Of a stretch of 47,668 nt of DNA, positions 11,613 to 22,094 are shown piece after piece (position 1 is the stretch's first letter; the number at the start of each line of letters is the position of its first letter). Made by a program: the position numbers and the translations under genes. The notes beneath the pieces are model-generated. The model ran no database searches. It was not told the DNA's origin and saw nothing but the letters and a program-made list of their open reading frames with translations. This DNA comes from Spongospora subterranea f. sp. subterranea (taxonomy: Eukaryota > Endomyxa: Phytomyxea > Phytomyxea > Plasmodiophorida). The stretch spans positions 1-47,668 of the forward strand of contig JAUGWO010000174.1 of the NCBI GenBank assembly GCA_049724395.1. The letters are read 5' to 3'.

Positions 11613-14600
11613 TTATTGTGTATTCTGTACAATAGATAGATAACAACAAGGTGACGAACAATCATGATTCAATAAATAAGGCGCTTGGTTATTAATCAAT
11701 GCAAAGCAGCAAACGCATGTGCACGGGGAAGAGGATGAAAGTATGAGTGTGGACGAGGTCTCAACGACACATTTCGCGCAGACTGAATCTTGACACAACG
11801 AACATGTACGCTTTCGACGGCCACAAAGCCGGGTGAACGAGCGTAAACACAGTTTACAATGATCAGGAGCAGTCGGGGAAACATCGACGATTTTAACGAC
11901 GTTTTCGTCTTCGAAGCGCACCTGCTTGCCGAGAAATGCGGATGATGTGCACAACAACTGTATCACATCTTTGTTGCCATCCCTAATCGCAACCTGAGAC
12001 ATGGCATAAAGCTCGAAAATGCCACACTTACTGTTGGAGAAAAGACGATTCAGTGAGGGTTTTAATCAGAGAACAACGATGTCGCCGCGCATTTTGAATG
12101 GCATCATTGATTTCTGTGAACCATCGCTGTTTATCGCCAGGAGATTCTCCGACTAAAACAAGATTTTTTTGAGGATTAACAATTTTGAAGGCATTGTTAG
12201 ACGGCGAGACACCAAGATCGAGATCCTGTACATCGCAAAATGCCAGCTGTACAACGCGATGCACGTTTATCCTAACTTCGCTTCCATGTGAATAGATTAA
12301 ACCGTACATGATAATATCGGAGAAAAGGAAAACGTCATATCTGTAAGAACAGAAGACGTCAAAATATACCAAATCAAATACCAAGTCAGTAACCTGCGGT
12401 CCTCTCGCCTACCACTGGCACATTTCTTGATTAAGGTACCTTGGGCAAGCAGCTTCCTGTCCGAATTCACTAGAGATATACCATGTTCACCCTGCCAGAA
12501 ATTTGTCATTATAGGTAATTTCGTGGCCAAGCAATATTTGTAATACTTGAATTGCTGATTCGATTTCGCCCAATTTTTTTGAATTACAATTCAGGACCAT
12601 CTTTCTGCACATGTCATCAATTTTGCTGTCCAAGTTAGTGTCCTGGGATATCTTGTCTATTACATATGCAAATACAGCAGCAAGACAAACTTACCGAGAT
12701 CAACGACCCACGGTCGGGTAGATGATGATTCCGATCCTCATCATCTTGGCGACGAAATGCGTAATCAACAAGAACCTCGCCTGTAATGGAAAACGATCAA
12801 CGGTATAAAACTGCTGAGCGCAATTCAATTAACTAATTTCTAATGCTTGATGATTCATATCCACACTGCGTGCAGCACTTATCAAGTACTTGAGCCCATT
12901 CATAGTATACACGATAGATCTGTTGAGCCGTTCTGATTGATTTCGAAGATCAACTCGTTCGGCATTGCACACATACCTCATATCATTGAACACAGACAAC
13001 GACCGGAAACACGATAATAACCGCGGTGATGCCAATGCAATTGCACGGCAAAACATGGCGGATGTGCCACATTGCTCGACATTATGGTTGATCAAATTTT
13101 GCTGCTCTAACGGAAGACGCAACCCTATAACACACTTAAGAAATGCATAATACAGCGAGAAAACGCTAACTTTCATGAAGAGAAAGTTTCGCACACGACA
13201 AACGAAGTAACCGCTCCAAATGAAGCGAAGACGCTGAAAGAGGAGCGAATGGCTGCGCGACAACATCATCATACATGCTAATCAGCTCTTCCTCGCTATA
13301 GTAACAGCCTCCAGTATTTTGAATGCTTTCAACAAACACTTTTACTGGAACCCGGTCATGTCTGAACAACCATTATTAACTTGGTTTTGACGCGGCACCT
13401 GTGTTACAAACATTCTGAGTTTAGGGTTATGACAGCTAGTATTATGAAGTAACAGCATGTAGGCGATGATGGTGGCACAATCTGCATCACGAAATCGATG
13501 ACGGTTCTGTTCGAGCAGAATGCAAGCAGAAAATGAGTGCAATATTCGCTCAATCTGCTGAGTCTCCGGAGGCAAAGAGAAACCACTGCAGCTCAACAAC
13601 ATACGCATTGACTGAACCACATCATCTTGAGGAAAAGAAAATGTTCTACAGCAGCATTAAGAACGGAAGCGGCATGGAATGATGATGGCTACCTAAAATA
13701 CTGTTGACGCATTGCTTCTTGGTCTGGGGCTAAATTCGCAGTAGTGGTACCTCCAAGAAACTGAGACCATAATTAACTCAACCAATTTGCTGATACGCAT
13801 GATTATGGATCACTTCTCCGACGGTAGATGGCGACTGCTGATTCAACAGCAGTGATAAAAGCGAAATCGACCCAAAAGAAGGAACGCCTTGATGCCGAAG
13901 CGATGAAAATGTTTGGTGGATTCTAAAACCTTCATGAGTAAGAAATAAAAAGGCAAAAGTAATGTTCGACCACCCTTGCGTATCAACCAACTTCATGGTT
14001 TGTACCAAAACTCCTGTTTTAGAAACCTGATCACTAGAGTTCGGAGAATGTTTGAAGTCAGCGAAGCACATGCTGATGTCGTGAACCATTCTGAGAAGAT
14101 CAAACCGCAAAATTCGATTCTCTGTATCAAACCTGAGAGTTTACAATTCAGGCGCAATAGACACAATACCTGATTCAACAACTTCATTAGCGAAAGTTTC
14201 TAGGCACAGAAGCAATTCATGGAACGGATTGATCAACAGATCCGATAGAGAATCGTCGAAAACGTTGAACAAAGAGAACAGCAGCGACTTGTGACAAAGT
14301 GTTTTGACAAGCGCGGCTAACAGCGAGAAGCGCTTTTCCAGAAAAATTGTTGAAGAACGTAACAGCGGAATAATGCAAGATGTTATCGTCAAAGAAATTT
14401 GAACAGGAAACGCGGCAACGTAACATCTTGAGAAAATTAGTCATTATAAATGCAGTATTCGTGGAGACGTACGTAGCCAAATTGTGAAGCATTGTTAGCG
14501 CTATGGAAAGCTGAGAATCTTCGCCGCGAACAAGTGCAGTACACAATATAGGAAATAAACACCCACGAATAAGAGAATTAACTGGAGAACGATTACCATA

Positions 14601-16233
14601 CGAGACCAGCTGATGGAACTAAAGGCCTTGTCAGAAAACCGCGCGTGCATACGTTGATCTTATTTACGTCAACATTATTCAATAAATTTGAAAGACTAAG
14701 TAATGCGTCTGCTTGCCAATTTGGATCAAGGTCAACCGTTGTTGATAGCCTACATAGAATAATAACAACAGCTGCAAGTGGAATCGCATTGGGATGGTCC
14801 ACGCCCAATAATAAATCTATCTGATTCACAAGGAATCAAAATTAAGGTACGAAGGGAATGCATCAAAAACCGCACCGTTGAGCAAATCCGGATATAAGGC
14901 GTCTGTTAGGTTCACAGACATCAACAGCGCTGATGATTGCCGAGATGAAGTCGATGCCGCAACACACCGTTTTACTAGTTGGCGACACAGTTGTTCACTG
15001 TTCAGGAACCCACTCTCCTGCTTCCTCAACGCCCTCATGAGACAAGCACTCACCACGGATTGGATGTACTCTCGCCGAGTACACCAGCTGAAATATATTT
15101 GAAAAATGTTTACAGGCAAAATGCAAACAGCAGTATACTTTGCTGGGATTTGAAACGGTAAAATCATGATGGTGATGAAAATGTCAACCTCCAGAAAAAT
15201 TTCGGAATTTGGTATAACATATTCGACAATCGAAAGGATCGCAGAAATGATCTCATCCTGATATCCAGCATCTATGCAGGACAGGGCCGCTGAACCCAAT
15301 AACCTTAGCACACTGTTCACAACATCTACCGAAGAGTGGTAAGTAATTTCACTACTGATACGAGTTGCCGGAATTTACCTGTTTGGGATTTCGGACAATC
15401 GTCCACGAATCTGGGGAACAGCTTAACGATTGAACGGAGTGAATGTAGTGCAGGTTGCAGCTGTCGGGAATGAAGTCCAAATACGAGAGGGAGTAGAAAC
15501 GGAAACAGCAGGTTTGAGCAGGGCGCTTGGACGGATAGCACAGATACAGGAATAGTTCTCGCCACATGAATATATGTCACCGGTGACCTATTCAAGGCTG
15601 CATTGTGGCCAGAAGAAGTAAGAACCAGCGGAAAACAGCCCTCCTAATCAATGGGTATATCAGTTTGACAACAAAACGACAAACAAAGTGTTTACATCTG
15701 GAACGCATGATATCTGTGTAATTGCTCCACATCCATGCCTTGTGAAGCATAACCACAGAGGAAAGGTGTGAATAACGGATCCATCAGATAGGGGAACGGG
15801 AGTATAACCAAAAGGGGGGCGCTCGCCAAGAATAGGAGAGTACAGCTGAATATCCACGATAGGACGAAGATTTGTTGACCGTCGTGCTCGTTGATATCGT
15901 AAGAAAAGGAGCGACCTTCCACAGCGAAAAGCGGCTGACGGCACCTCGTACCATTCATCTGGAAGCACATTGCTGGGCAGACAATAAGCGAACAGCGGTT
16001 GTAGCTGTAAATTTTCAACCATACCTGCGTAGGGATATATCGACTCGGACAATAGGATCAAGAGATGGAGGTGCGGGGCTAAGATCAGGTACCGACTCGT
16101 GATTGTAGGATGTCAACACCCGCTGGCAAGTCTTCTGATGAGGGCCATCATACCTCATCAACCTGTATACCGCTGTTATCGCCGCCTCCAAATGATTAGC
16201 ATTATTGCAATCAGCGGCTACAGTCATAATCAC
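11613..16233 (-). CDS. Large Sec7 - PH - FYVE-like zinc-finger protein (ARF exchange-factor-like)
   Basis: One long gene read through many introns of about 40-60 nt. The Sec7 core lies at 13400-13620: FSLPPETQQIERILHSFS corresponds to FRLPGEAQKIDR, keeping the catalytic glutamate ('glutamic finger'), and HNTSCHNPKLR corresponds to the second Sec7 motif LNTDLHNPNVK. A PH domain follows at 12060-12530 (KLLAQGTLIKKCASG, YDVFLFSDIIMYG, KQRWFTEINDAIQNARR), then a Cys-rich finger at 11690-11900 (CKLCLRSFTRLC...CSLCQDSVCAKC...C..CC) spaced like FYVE but without the basic RRHHCR patch. Joins from the Sec7 part to the PH part keep the reading frame at plausible GT/AG sites. The N-terminal third is mostly unrecognised; PPFGYTPVPLSDG...LWLCFTRHG faintly recalls a MABP domain. 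The likely role is ARF GTPase activation on membranes. The exact exon set is uncertain. Confidence 0.7.
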
Positions 16234-16482
16234 TGATGCTCGCCAGCAATAAACAGATGGTGAACCCTCTGTATGATAACCACGTTGACTTGTTATTTAT
16301 TGCATGGCGGTAATGACATGGGTGTATAACTAGGGTACTACGACGTGTTCACCATATCGGAGGATACACTGAACTGGACCTAACGCATCACTGCGTATGT
16401 GATACTTATGACACCGTAGAGAAGAATCGCAGTGTGAAGGGTTGTTTATATGGTAACGCAAAGGCGGCTATCGCCATAAAGC

Positions 16483-18336
16483 TCAATTGCTGCTTGCCCA
16501 GTCAGGGCAATGGAAGTCACCTGGACGATCAACACGTTGAAATGTGTGGGCTCCGAAAAAATCTCGCTGTGCCTGAGTTAGGTTCGCAGGCAGTCTTTCA
16601 CGCCTATATGCGTCGAAATACGATAGAGACGCGGCAAAGGCAGGAATCGATATTCCAGAACTGATACTCATCTAACAATAAATAAGTACATCCATCCATA
16701 TTGGAGCTTTAGTAGAGAGAAAAACCTGTACAATAGTACGCCAAGCCTGTTGACGCTGATTAAGTTCATCAGCAAAATCTGGATCGATGAGAAGCGACGG
16801 CAACGAAGGATTACGCGTATATGCGACATTAATCCGGTCCAAAAATATAGCACGAATGATGCAACCGCCTATGACTGCATTGAGTGGGCAGCCTTGAACA
16901 TTGCTTTTAACTATTACCCTTCCAAATTCGAGCGATTTCCCCAAGGTTAAGGCTCCATTTATTTTCCGCACCTGCTGCACGAATAAGATTCATCCCCTAA
17001 TAATAAGTATCAAGTTAATCTGGCAATACATAGATTACTGAACCATAAATGTACCTGAGCGTAACTGCAAATCTTGGAGGCGTACAATGCTTGCCCAACA
17101 TACTCAATCAAATCCGCCTTAGATATGGAATTGGTGGGTACAGATACACCTACGACAATCCTTGATCAACCAATTTGTCGTAAAATGTGAACAGAAGTTT
17201 TACATTTTAGAATCGACGATGCGTGAACTCGATCTTCCTTCAAAGAACTTATGAAACGAGTATCTAGTGCAGCAGCGATGGTAGGTGCCGCAACAGACCT
17301 TTCTGCGGCATCACGAACCGTCATTTTACCAGTTCCTTTTGATCCAGTTTTATCTAGGTACCATGATTAGTTTGCAAAAAAATCATATCAGAATATGTGA
17401 AGTCACCGAGAATCGCGTCTACTAAATAACCAGTTGTTAACGAGTCTTTCTTCTTAAAGATTTGCGCGGTAATCTCAATGAGAAATGATTGGAGTTTTCC
17501 CTAACCACCGCGTCAGAAAAGTTTGACAAACGACAGCGCCAAAACTTAGATACTTTGTTCCATTGATCGAAGACTGCGGCCAATTCGTCGTTCGACAGCT
17601 TACCAACATTCTTCAGAATGTCATAAGCCTCAGCAATGAGTTGCATGTCTCCGTATTCAATGCCATTATGCACCATTTTAACATAGTTGCCAGAACCTCC
17701 AGCACCTATATATGTTACGCATGGGCCATCGTTGACCTAATACCAATGAGAACGTGGTCCATATAATTTTTTAGACAAAATGTTCACCTGGGCGGCAATT
17801 TTTTCAAGCACCGGTTGAACGACTCGGTAGGCCTCAATTGGTCCACCAGGCATCAAGGAAGGGCCATAACGGGCACCATGCTCGCCACCAGATACTCCCA
17901 TCCCCATGTAATGGAAACCATGCCCAGCAAGCACGGAAGCACGACGCTCCGTGTTTTCATACCATTCGTTGCCGCCATCAATAATCAAATCTCCCTTCTC
18001 AAGTACGCCTATCAACCCTGCGATAGTTTGGTCAACTGGAGCCCCAGCTTGGACAAGTATAATAACAGCACGAGGGACAGACAAACTGAAAGCTTTGTCA
18101 AAACGAGATCAGCGTATAAATTTGTTTTGGATATACCTGTCAGCAAATTCTTTCATCGTGGCATATCCCCTTACAGCTGGGACATTCTCTTGAGCGGCTC
18201 GTTTGAGGCATTCCTCTGTACGAGCGTATGTGCGATTGTATACTGATATGGGGAATCCTTTCGAGGCAATATTTAGGGACAGGTTCTGGCCCATAACTCC
18301 AAGACCGATCAGGCCAATCGCAGACTTCGGCTCCAT
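16483..18336 (-). CDS. gnd: 6-phosphogluconate dehydrogenase, decarboxylating
   Basis: A complete gene of nine exons. Eight introns of about 48-60 nt, all GT...AG and in phase, give about 478 residues, the usual length. It starts [20 protein letters not shown] (Rossmann GxGxxG NADP site), then [34 protein letters not shown], the catalytic segment [15 protein letters not shown] (Lys and Asn of KMVHN), [12 protein letters not shown], and the C-terminus [20 protein letters not shown]. The enzyme oxidises 6-phosphogluconate to ribulose 5-phosphate with NADPH production in the cytosolic pentose phosphate pathway. It is an excellent reference for the splicing rules of this genome. It lies 249 bp downstream of the start region of the Sec7 gene, on the same strand. 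Confidence 0.97.
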
Positions 18337-18829
18337 GGTGTCGGGAGCAATATGATCGGCGATTTGGCTAATACGGCAATATGAATGCGTCAGGTTGATT
18401 AATGCCTAATGAGCGTCTAGTCGCCGGTATTTGATCCGACTTGACGTCTTTGAAAGATTCTGGATTATCAGTCGAGATGAATCTAGTCGCGACCGTCCCA
18501 CGACCACTTACGGGGACTATAATCGCGAATATCAGAACTCAATGAGGGAACGGCCGTGGAAATATTTATTGACAGAGTGGGGGGTGCTGGCCGCATCCCA
18601 CCCGAACGGAGTCGCAAAAACGTGACTTTTTCGTGACACAATGCCCGGACTGGAAAAAATCCGCGTTTCACAGTGTCATCGGACTCAGCGGTAACCCGAC
18701 ATGGCGACATCATCTTGAGTGCACCGCGCGCCACTACGTTGATCGCCATTGTGAACAGCGAATGAAACAACTGATTATTCTTTCACGGTATTTTTCCACC
18801 AAATTAGCCCCATTTGGTGGACATTGCAT
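18337..18829. other. Upstream flank of gnd, no recognised gene
   Basis: Overlapping open frames on both strands (for example 18483-18770 minus) have no domain that I recognise. The gnd promoter should lie at its left edge. Confidence 0.4.
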
Positions 18830-18960
18830 CATCGATGTCCAGAGGTGGATGAGTTCAAAGTCAGGTCCGCTACAGGACCAGATGTTCTTCTGTACAATTT
18901 GCGCCGTGATCGAGGTGAACCAAGTCCCAGTGAACACGATGGCAAATGACAGTGGAGCAA
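18830..18960. repeat. Dispersed repeat, copy 1
   Basis: A segment of about 100-130 bp resembling 24285-24385: both contain GGTGGATAAGTTC/GGTGGATGAGTTC, a GTTCTTCTGTACAAT core, CAAGTCCCAGT and CACGATGGCAA, in the same order and on the same strand. Its coding status is unclear; both strands are open in copy 1. Confidence 0.7.
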
Positions 18961-19133
18961 TCCAGTAACCAATCAGGAGGCAGACCGAGCAGCAAGGACT
19001 GTAACTTTGTACGACAACCATGTACAAGCACACATCGCGCCAACCGAAATCACCGGACTCCTCAAATTAGATCAAAGTTACAGTCATTGCTGCTCGGTCT
19101 GCCTCCTGATTGGTTACTGGATTAATCCACTGT
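18948..19133. repeat. Near-perfect short inverted repeat (hairpin), arms about 63 bp, loop about 60 bp
   Basis: CCAATCAGGAGGCAGACCGA near 18969 is mirrored as TCGGTCTGCCTCCTGATTGG near 19096. The arms at about 18948-19010 and 19071-19133 differ at only a few positions. There is no TA or other clear target duplication, so a fold-back duplication is as likely as a MITE. Confidence 0.9.
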
Positions 19134-19330
19134 CATTGAGTTATGAATCAACCATCGAGGGAGTTCAGAAATGAATCTTCGCAGAAATACCCGTTGTTGT
19201 CAGCATTCGATTGAGAAAGACTATCAAAAAGTTAATATTTCTTAGTTGCTGGTTGACTGCTTTGTGTTAACAGTGTGTTAATTGTTTCAGACTCAAAACT
19301 ATCAGTGATGGTTGGCGTCAAAAATACACA

Positions 19331-19564
19331 TTACCTGCTCTGATAGCATTGTTCGTAAGCTTTAATCACGCCAGTTGTCGCCCGCTCGATATCGACACCA
19401 CACGATGACGGAAGAGGTTTAGCACGAGGATCCAGCACGGCCGCAAACCAGCGCATGATCATTCCGCACCAGAGCTTCATATTTTTCAAGCTTTTAAGAA
19501 CAGCATCTGCAAAGTTTCGGCAGTGATGAGCAGGAAAGCCGTTTTGCGCGGAGACGGACACCAA
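19331..19564 (-). pseudogene. Probable hAT transposase C-terminal fragment
   Basis: The translation contains MRWFAAVLDPRAKPLP, which resembles the 'A..LDPR.K' segment near the C-terminal part of hAT transposases, followed by a helical stretch ending IKAYEQCYQSR. It is on the same strand as the hAT body at 22095-23225 and on its downstream side, as expected if later insertions split one element. The match is short. Confidence 0.5.
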
Positions 19565-19722
19565 AACATCAGTATGGATCTAGTGGAAAACAGAACCACC
19601 AACCCGAGGGTTAAATAGGTCGATCTGGACATCAGTTCCGTTGTCTCCTTGAACGGTTTCAAAAATAAGCGAAAATCGTTGGTTGCTACTCCAGGGAAAA
19701 ATCAAATGGTAGTGGGCGATGG

Positions 19723-19758
19723 TAGAGGGCGATGGTAGATGGGTGGGTAGGTTCTACT
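19723..19758. repeat. 36-bp direct repeat, copy 1
   Basis: TAGAGGGCGATGGTAGATGG and the following 16 bases recur identically at 22049-22084. Copy 1 is preceded by a further partial unit (GTGGGCGATGG), so the motif is itself locally tandem. The two copies bracket 2.3 kb that holds the short mariner-type element and the AT-rich HNH island. Confidence 0.9.
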
Positions 19759-19811
19759 ATACGGTCAATGATAGGATAGATGTTAGGTAGATGGGGGCAC
19801 AAAATGAATTA

Positions 19812-21048
19812 CAGTAGCGATCACCTTAACCCGACAATTTCAAACCCTAGTCCCAATATTTTCACGAGATTTAATGTACACTTAGTGTACATATGATACT
19901 ATAAGTCATTTTGTTAAATGGGAGATTTGTTACATATGATACTACTATAAGCCATTTATTACCGTGTCAGGTACAGTCCTAGGCGTATCTTTCGGCTGCG
20001 ATAATCACAGCCTTGTCCTGTGCCAAAAATCATCTTGCCGATCTCCAGAGACGACTTCATTTTCATTCGCGGGTTGTGTTTAATGGCTTCCAGATATCTT
20101 AGAACGCACATAAACTGTAGACTTTCAAATTTACTCGACTCGATTCTCATCTCAGCAACTTTAGAGGTTTTCAAACAAACTTTTGTTGTCAATGCTGCGA
20201 TTGCTTCATCGATAGAGTCGACGAACTCTTCAATGCACTCTGTTTGAGCCAAACTATCTTCTTCATTTCTTTCCTGGTCAGTTAATACCAAATCATCATG
20301 AGAAAAACTCGGAAGTTCATTTCCGACTGCCTTGAACCAATGTGAGATCGTTCTATATCCATCCATGGAAACCTCGACGACCTTGCATCCCCTGTATGCG
20401 CTTTCCGGAAATGTGCACCGGCACCAGGAATCCATTTTAAAAAGGTTGTGTTGATCTTGTCAACTGCCTTTTCATCCATTTCATGAAACCAATCGTCGGA
20501 ATCAGAAACAATATAATTGTCATCATCTTCAAACACAGAACTTTCGACGACAGAGAGACCATTATTGACCGAAAAGCCAGATGAGGAGCAGTCATCAGCG
20601 TCGGCAGCGATCCGCGATGCAACCAACTTGGCGATTTGCTTTCGACGTTTATTTAAAGGCGGCATATCAAAAACGCAAGTCTCTATGTTTTGGCCCGCGT
20701 CACTGCAATATCGCTGGTCAGTGCGCATGATATACTTTTATCCGTGACTGTTTCACTACTTGACACTGCGCATTATATATTTTTTGCGTGACTGCACAAG
20801 GAAAGTGCGCCGTCGCAATTGTTTTCCATAGATACAGTCCCATTGTCCATCAAGGCACTGTATTTATAAAGTGTATCTACTCCGTCAATAATGCCTCAAT
20901 AATAAAATTGAACACGTAACTTTGTTCGTAATGCAAAGACCTAAAGAATTACGTACAAATTGTACGATATGAATCCATCGTCCATGACCAGATACAGTTC
21001 AAGCCGCCTAACAGTCACGGAATTGTCGGGTTAAGGTGATCGCTACTG
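19812..21048 (-). mobile_element. 1.24-kb IS630/Tc1/mariner-type deletion derivative with intact ends
   Basis: Terminal inverted repeats of about 28 bp (CAGTAGCGATCACCTTAACC inward from each end, continuing into CGACAATT) are flanked by TA at 19810-19811 and 21049-21050. The interior encodes only the N-terminal part of the transposase on the minus strand, and the frame runs straight toward the other terminal repeat. So it is a non-autonomous internal-deletion derivative of the family at 4022-8274. Its ends are better preserved than those of the longer element, which suggests younger or trans-mobilised insertion. Confidence 0.93.
19979..20665 (-). pseudogene. Transposase N-terminal region inside the short element
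   Basis: It begins MPPLNKRRKQIAKLVASRIA at 20665, followed by an acidic stretch, then KWIPGAGAHFRKAHTGDARS, GYRTISHWFKAVG, and MCVLRYLEAIKHNPRMKMKS ... GCDYRSRKIR, the DNA-binding half shared with copy B of the long element. One or more frame changes near 20400 separate the two open parts; an intron is possible. The catalytic domain is completely missing. Confidence 0.85.
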
Positions 21049-21050
21049 TA

Positions 21051-21540
21051 CACCCATTTTTTTAAATAAATCAAAAAATGAAAACAAAATAAATTAAATG
21101 TTAAAAAGAATTCAAGATTTTCTAGATTATTTTAGATCAAAGGATGGTCAAGTTTATAATGATAAAATTGATATAATATTGAAAAATCTGGATATTTACA
21201 AGTAGTTTTATCAAAAGATGGCATACAATATAATAAATTAGTTCATAGATTAATTGGAATTGCTTAATAATCCAAACAATTTATCAATGATTGACCATAT
21301 CAATCACGACAGATTAAATAATTCTATTGAAAACTTGCGCTGGGTTAGTCGCAGAACAAATTTTCAAAACAAAACAAATAATTCAATAATTGGCTATAAT
21401 ATTCAAAAAAATATATGTGGAAATTTTCAAGTCAAATAAAAAAAATTGTAAAAGAATATGTAAACAAATGATGAGGTTATTGAATTCCGCGATGAAACAT
21501 TAATATTTTTGGAAAAAAAAAATGAAAATATTTTGTAGTT
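21051..21540 (+). other. AT-rich island with degraded NUMOD4/HNH homing-endonuclease coding
   Basis: A sharply AT-rich block begins right after the transposon end and stops near 21540. Within it, 21254-21439 encodes MIDHINHDRLNNSIENLRWV, the HNH core (D-H...N...N...LRWV) common in homing endonucleases of phages, large DNA viruses and organelles. Upstream, in more than one frame, lie YNDKIDI and VVLSKDGIQYNKLVHRLI, which fit the NUMOD4 and linker part. It looks broken. The composition differs strongly from the host genes, so transfer from an AT-rich organelle or viral genome is likely. Confidence 0.75.
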
Positions 21541-22048
21541 ATCTCCCTCTTTGTAGTAAGACCTGGGACCTACGCTGTTTTCAGTCCCAGCCCTTCATGA
21601 TTTCCGCCCCCTGCCCTTCCCGGACCCCAAATAACTGAAAGTTACGCAACAAATGGCATCGGTACATCTGGATGTACATACGCGATGACAAACGTGTTAA
21701 CTGTCCAGTGCTAAACCACAGTGAAAAAGTTCTACAAAACGCCTTCTTTGATGATCAACATGATTGATCTGAAAGAATTAATTGAGAGTGTATCACAATG
21801 AAACTGAATCAGCTTCAAAACCGATGTTAACTTCTGCAGTTTGAAACAACATTCACGCGCAGCAGATTTGTTCGATGAACAAACAATGGAACGTCAAATC
21901 AACAATCTTTCGCGGTTTTCTGGGTAGTCTGAGTCTCAACTCGAAGGTGAAGAAACCAACAGATGGAGAACGTAACACCTCCGTTTATTATCGCTTAAGG
22001 ACTATTGCTTAGTGTGCTTGGATAGCATCTCCTTTCCAAATCCCTGAC

Positions 22049-22084
22049 TAGAGGGCGATGGTAGATGGGTGGGTAGGTTCTACT
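22049..22084. repeat. 36-bp direct repeat, copy 2
   Basis: Identical over 36 bases to 19723-19758. It lies between the broken end of the hAT coding region and the AT-rich side of the insert. Confidence 0.9.
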
Positions 22085-22094
22085 GACAATAGGG

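Noticed and set aside
18850-18960. Trypsin-like protease exon (GTWFT.ITA pattern on the minus strand)
   Set aside because: The AAHC catalytic motif is not present and the copy at 24285 is not open, so the likeness is superficial.
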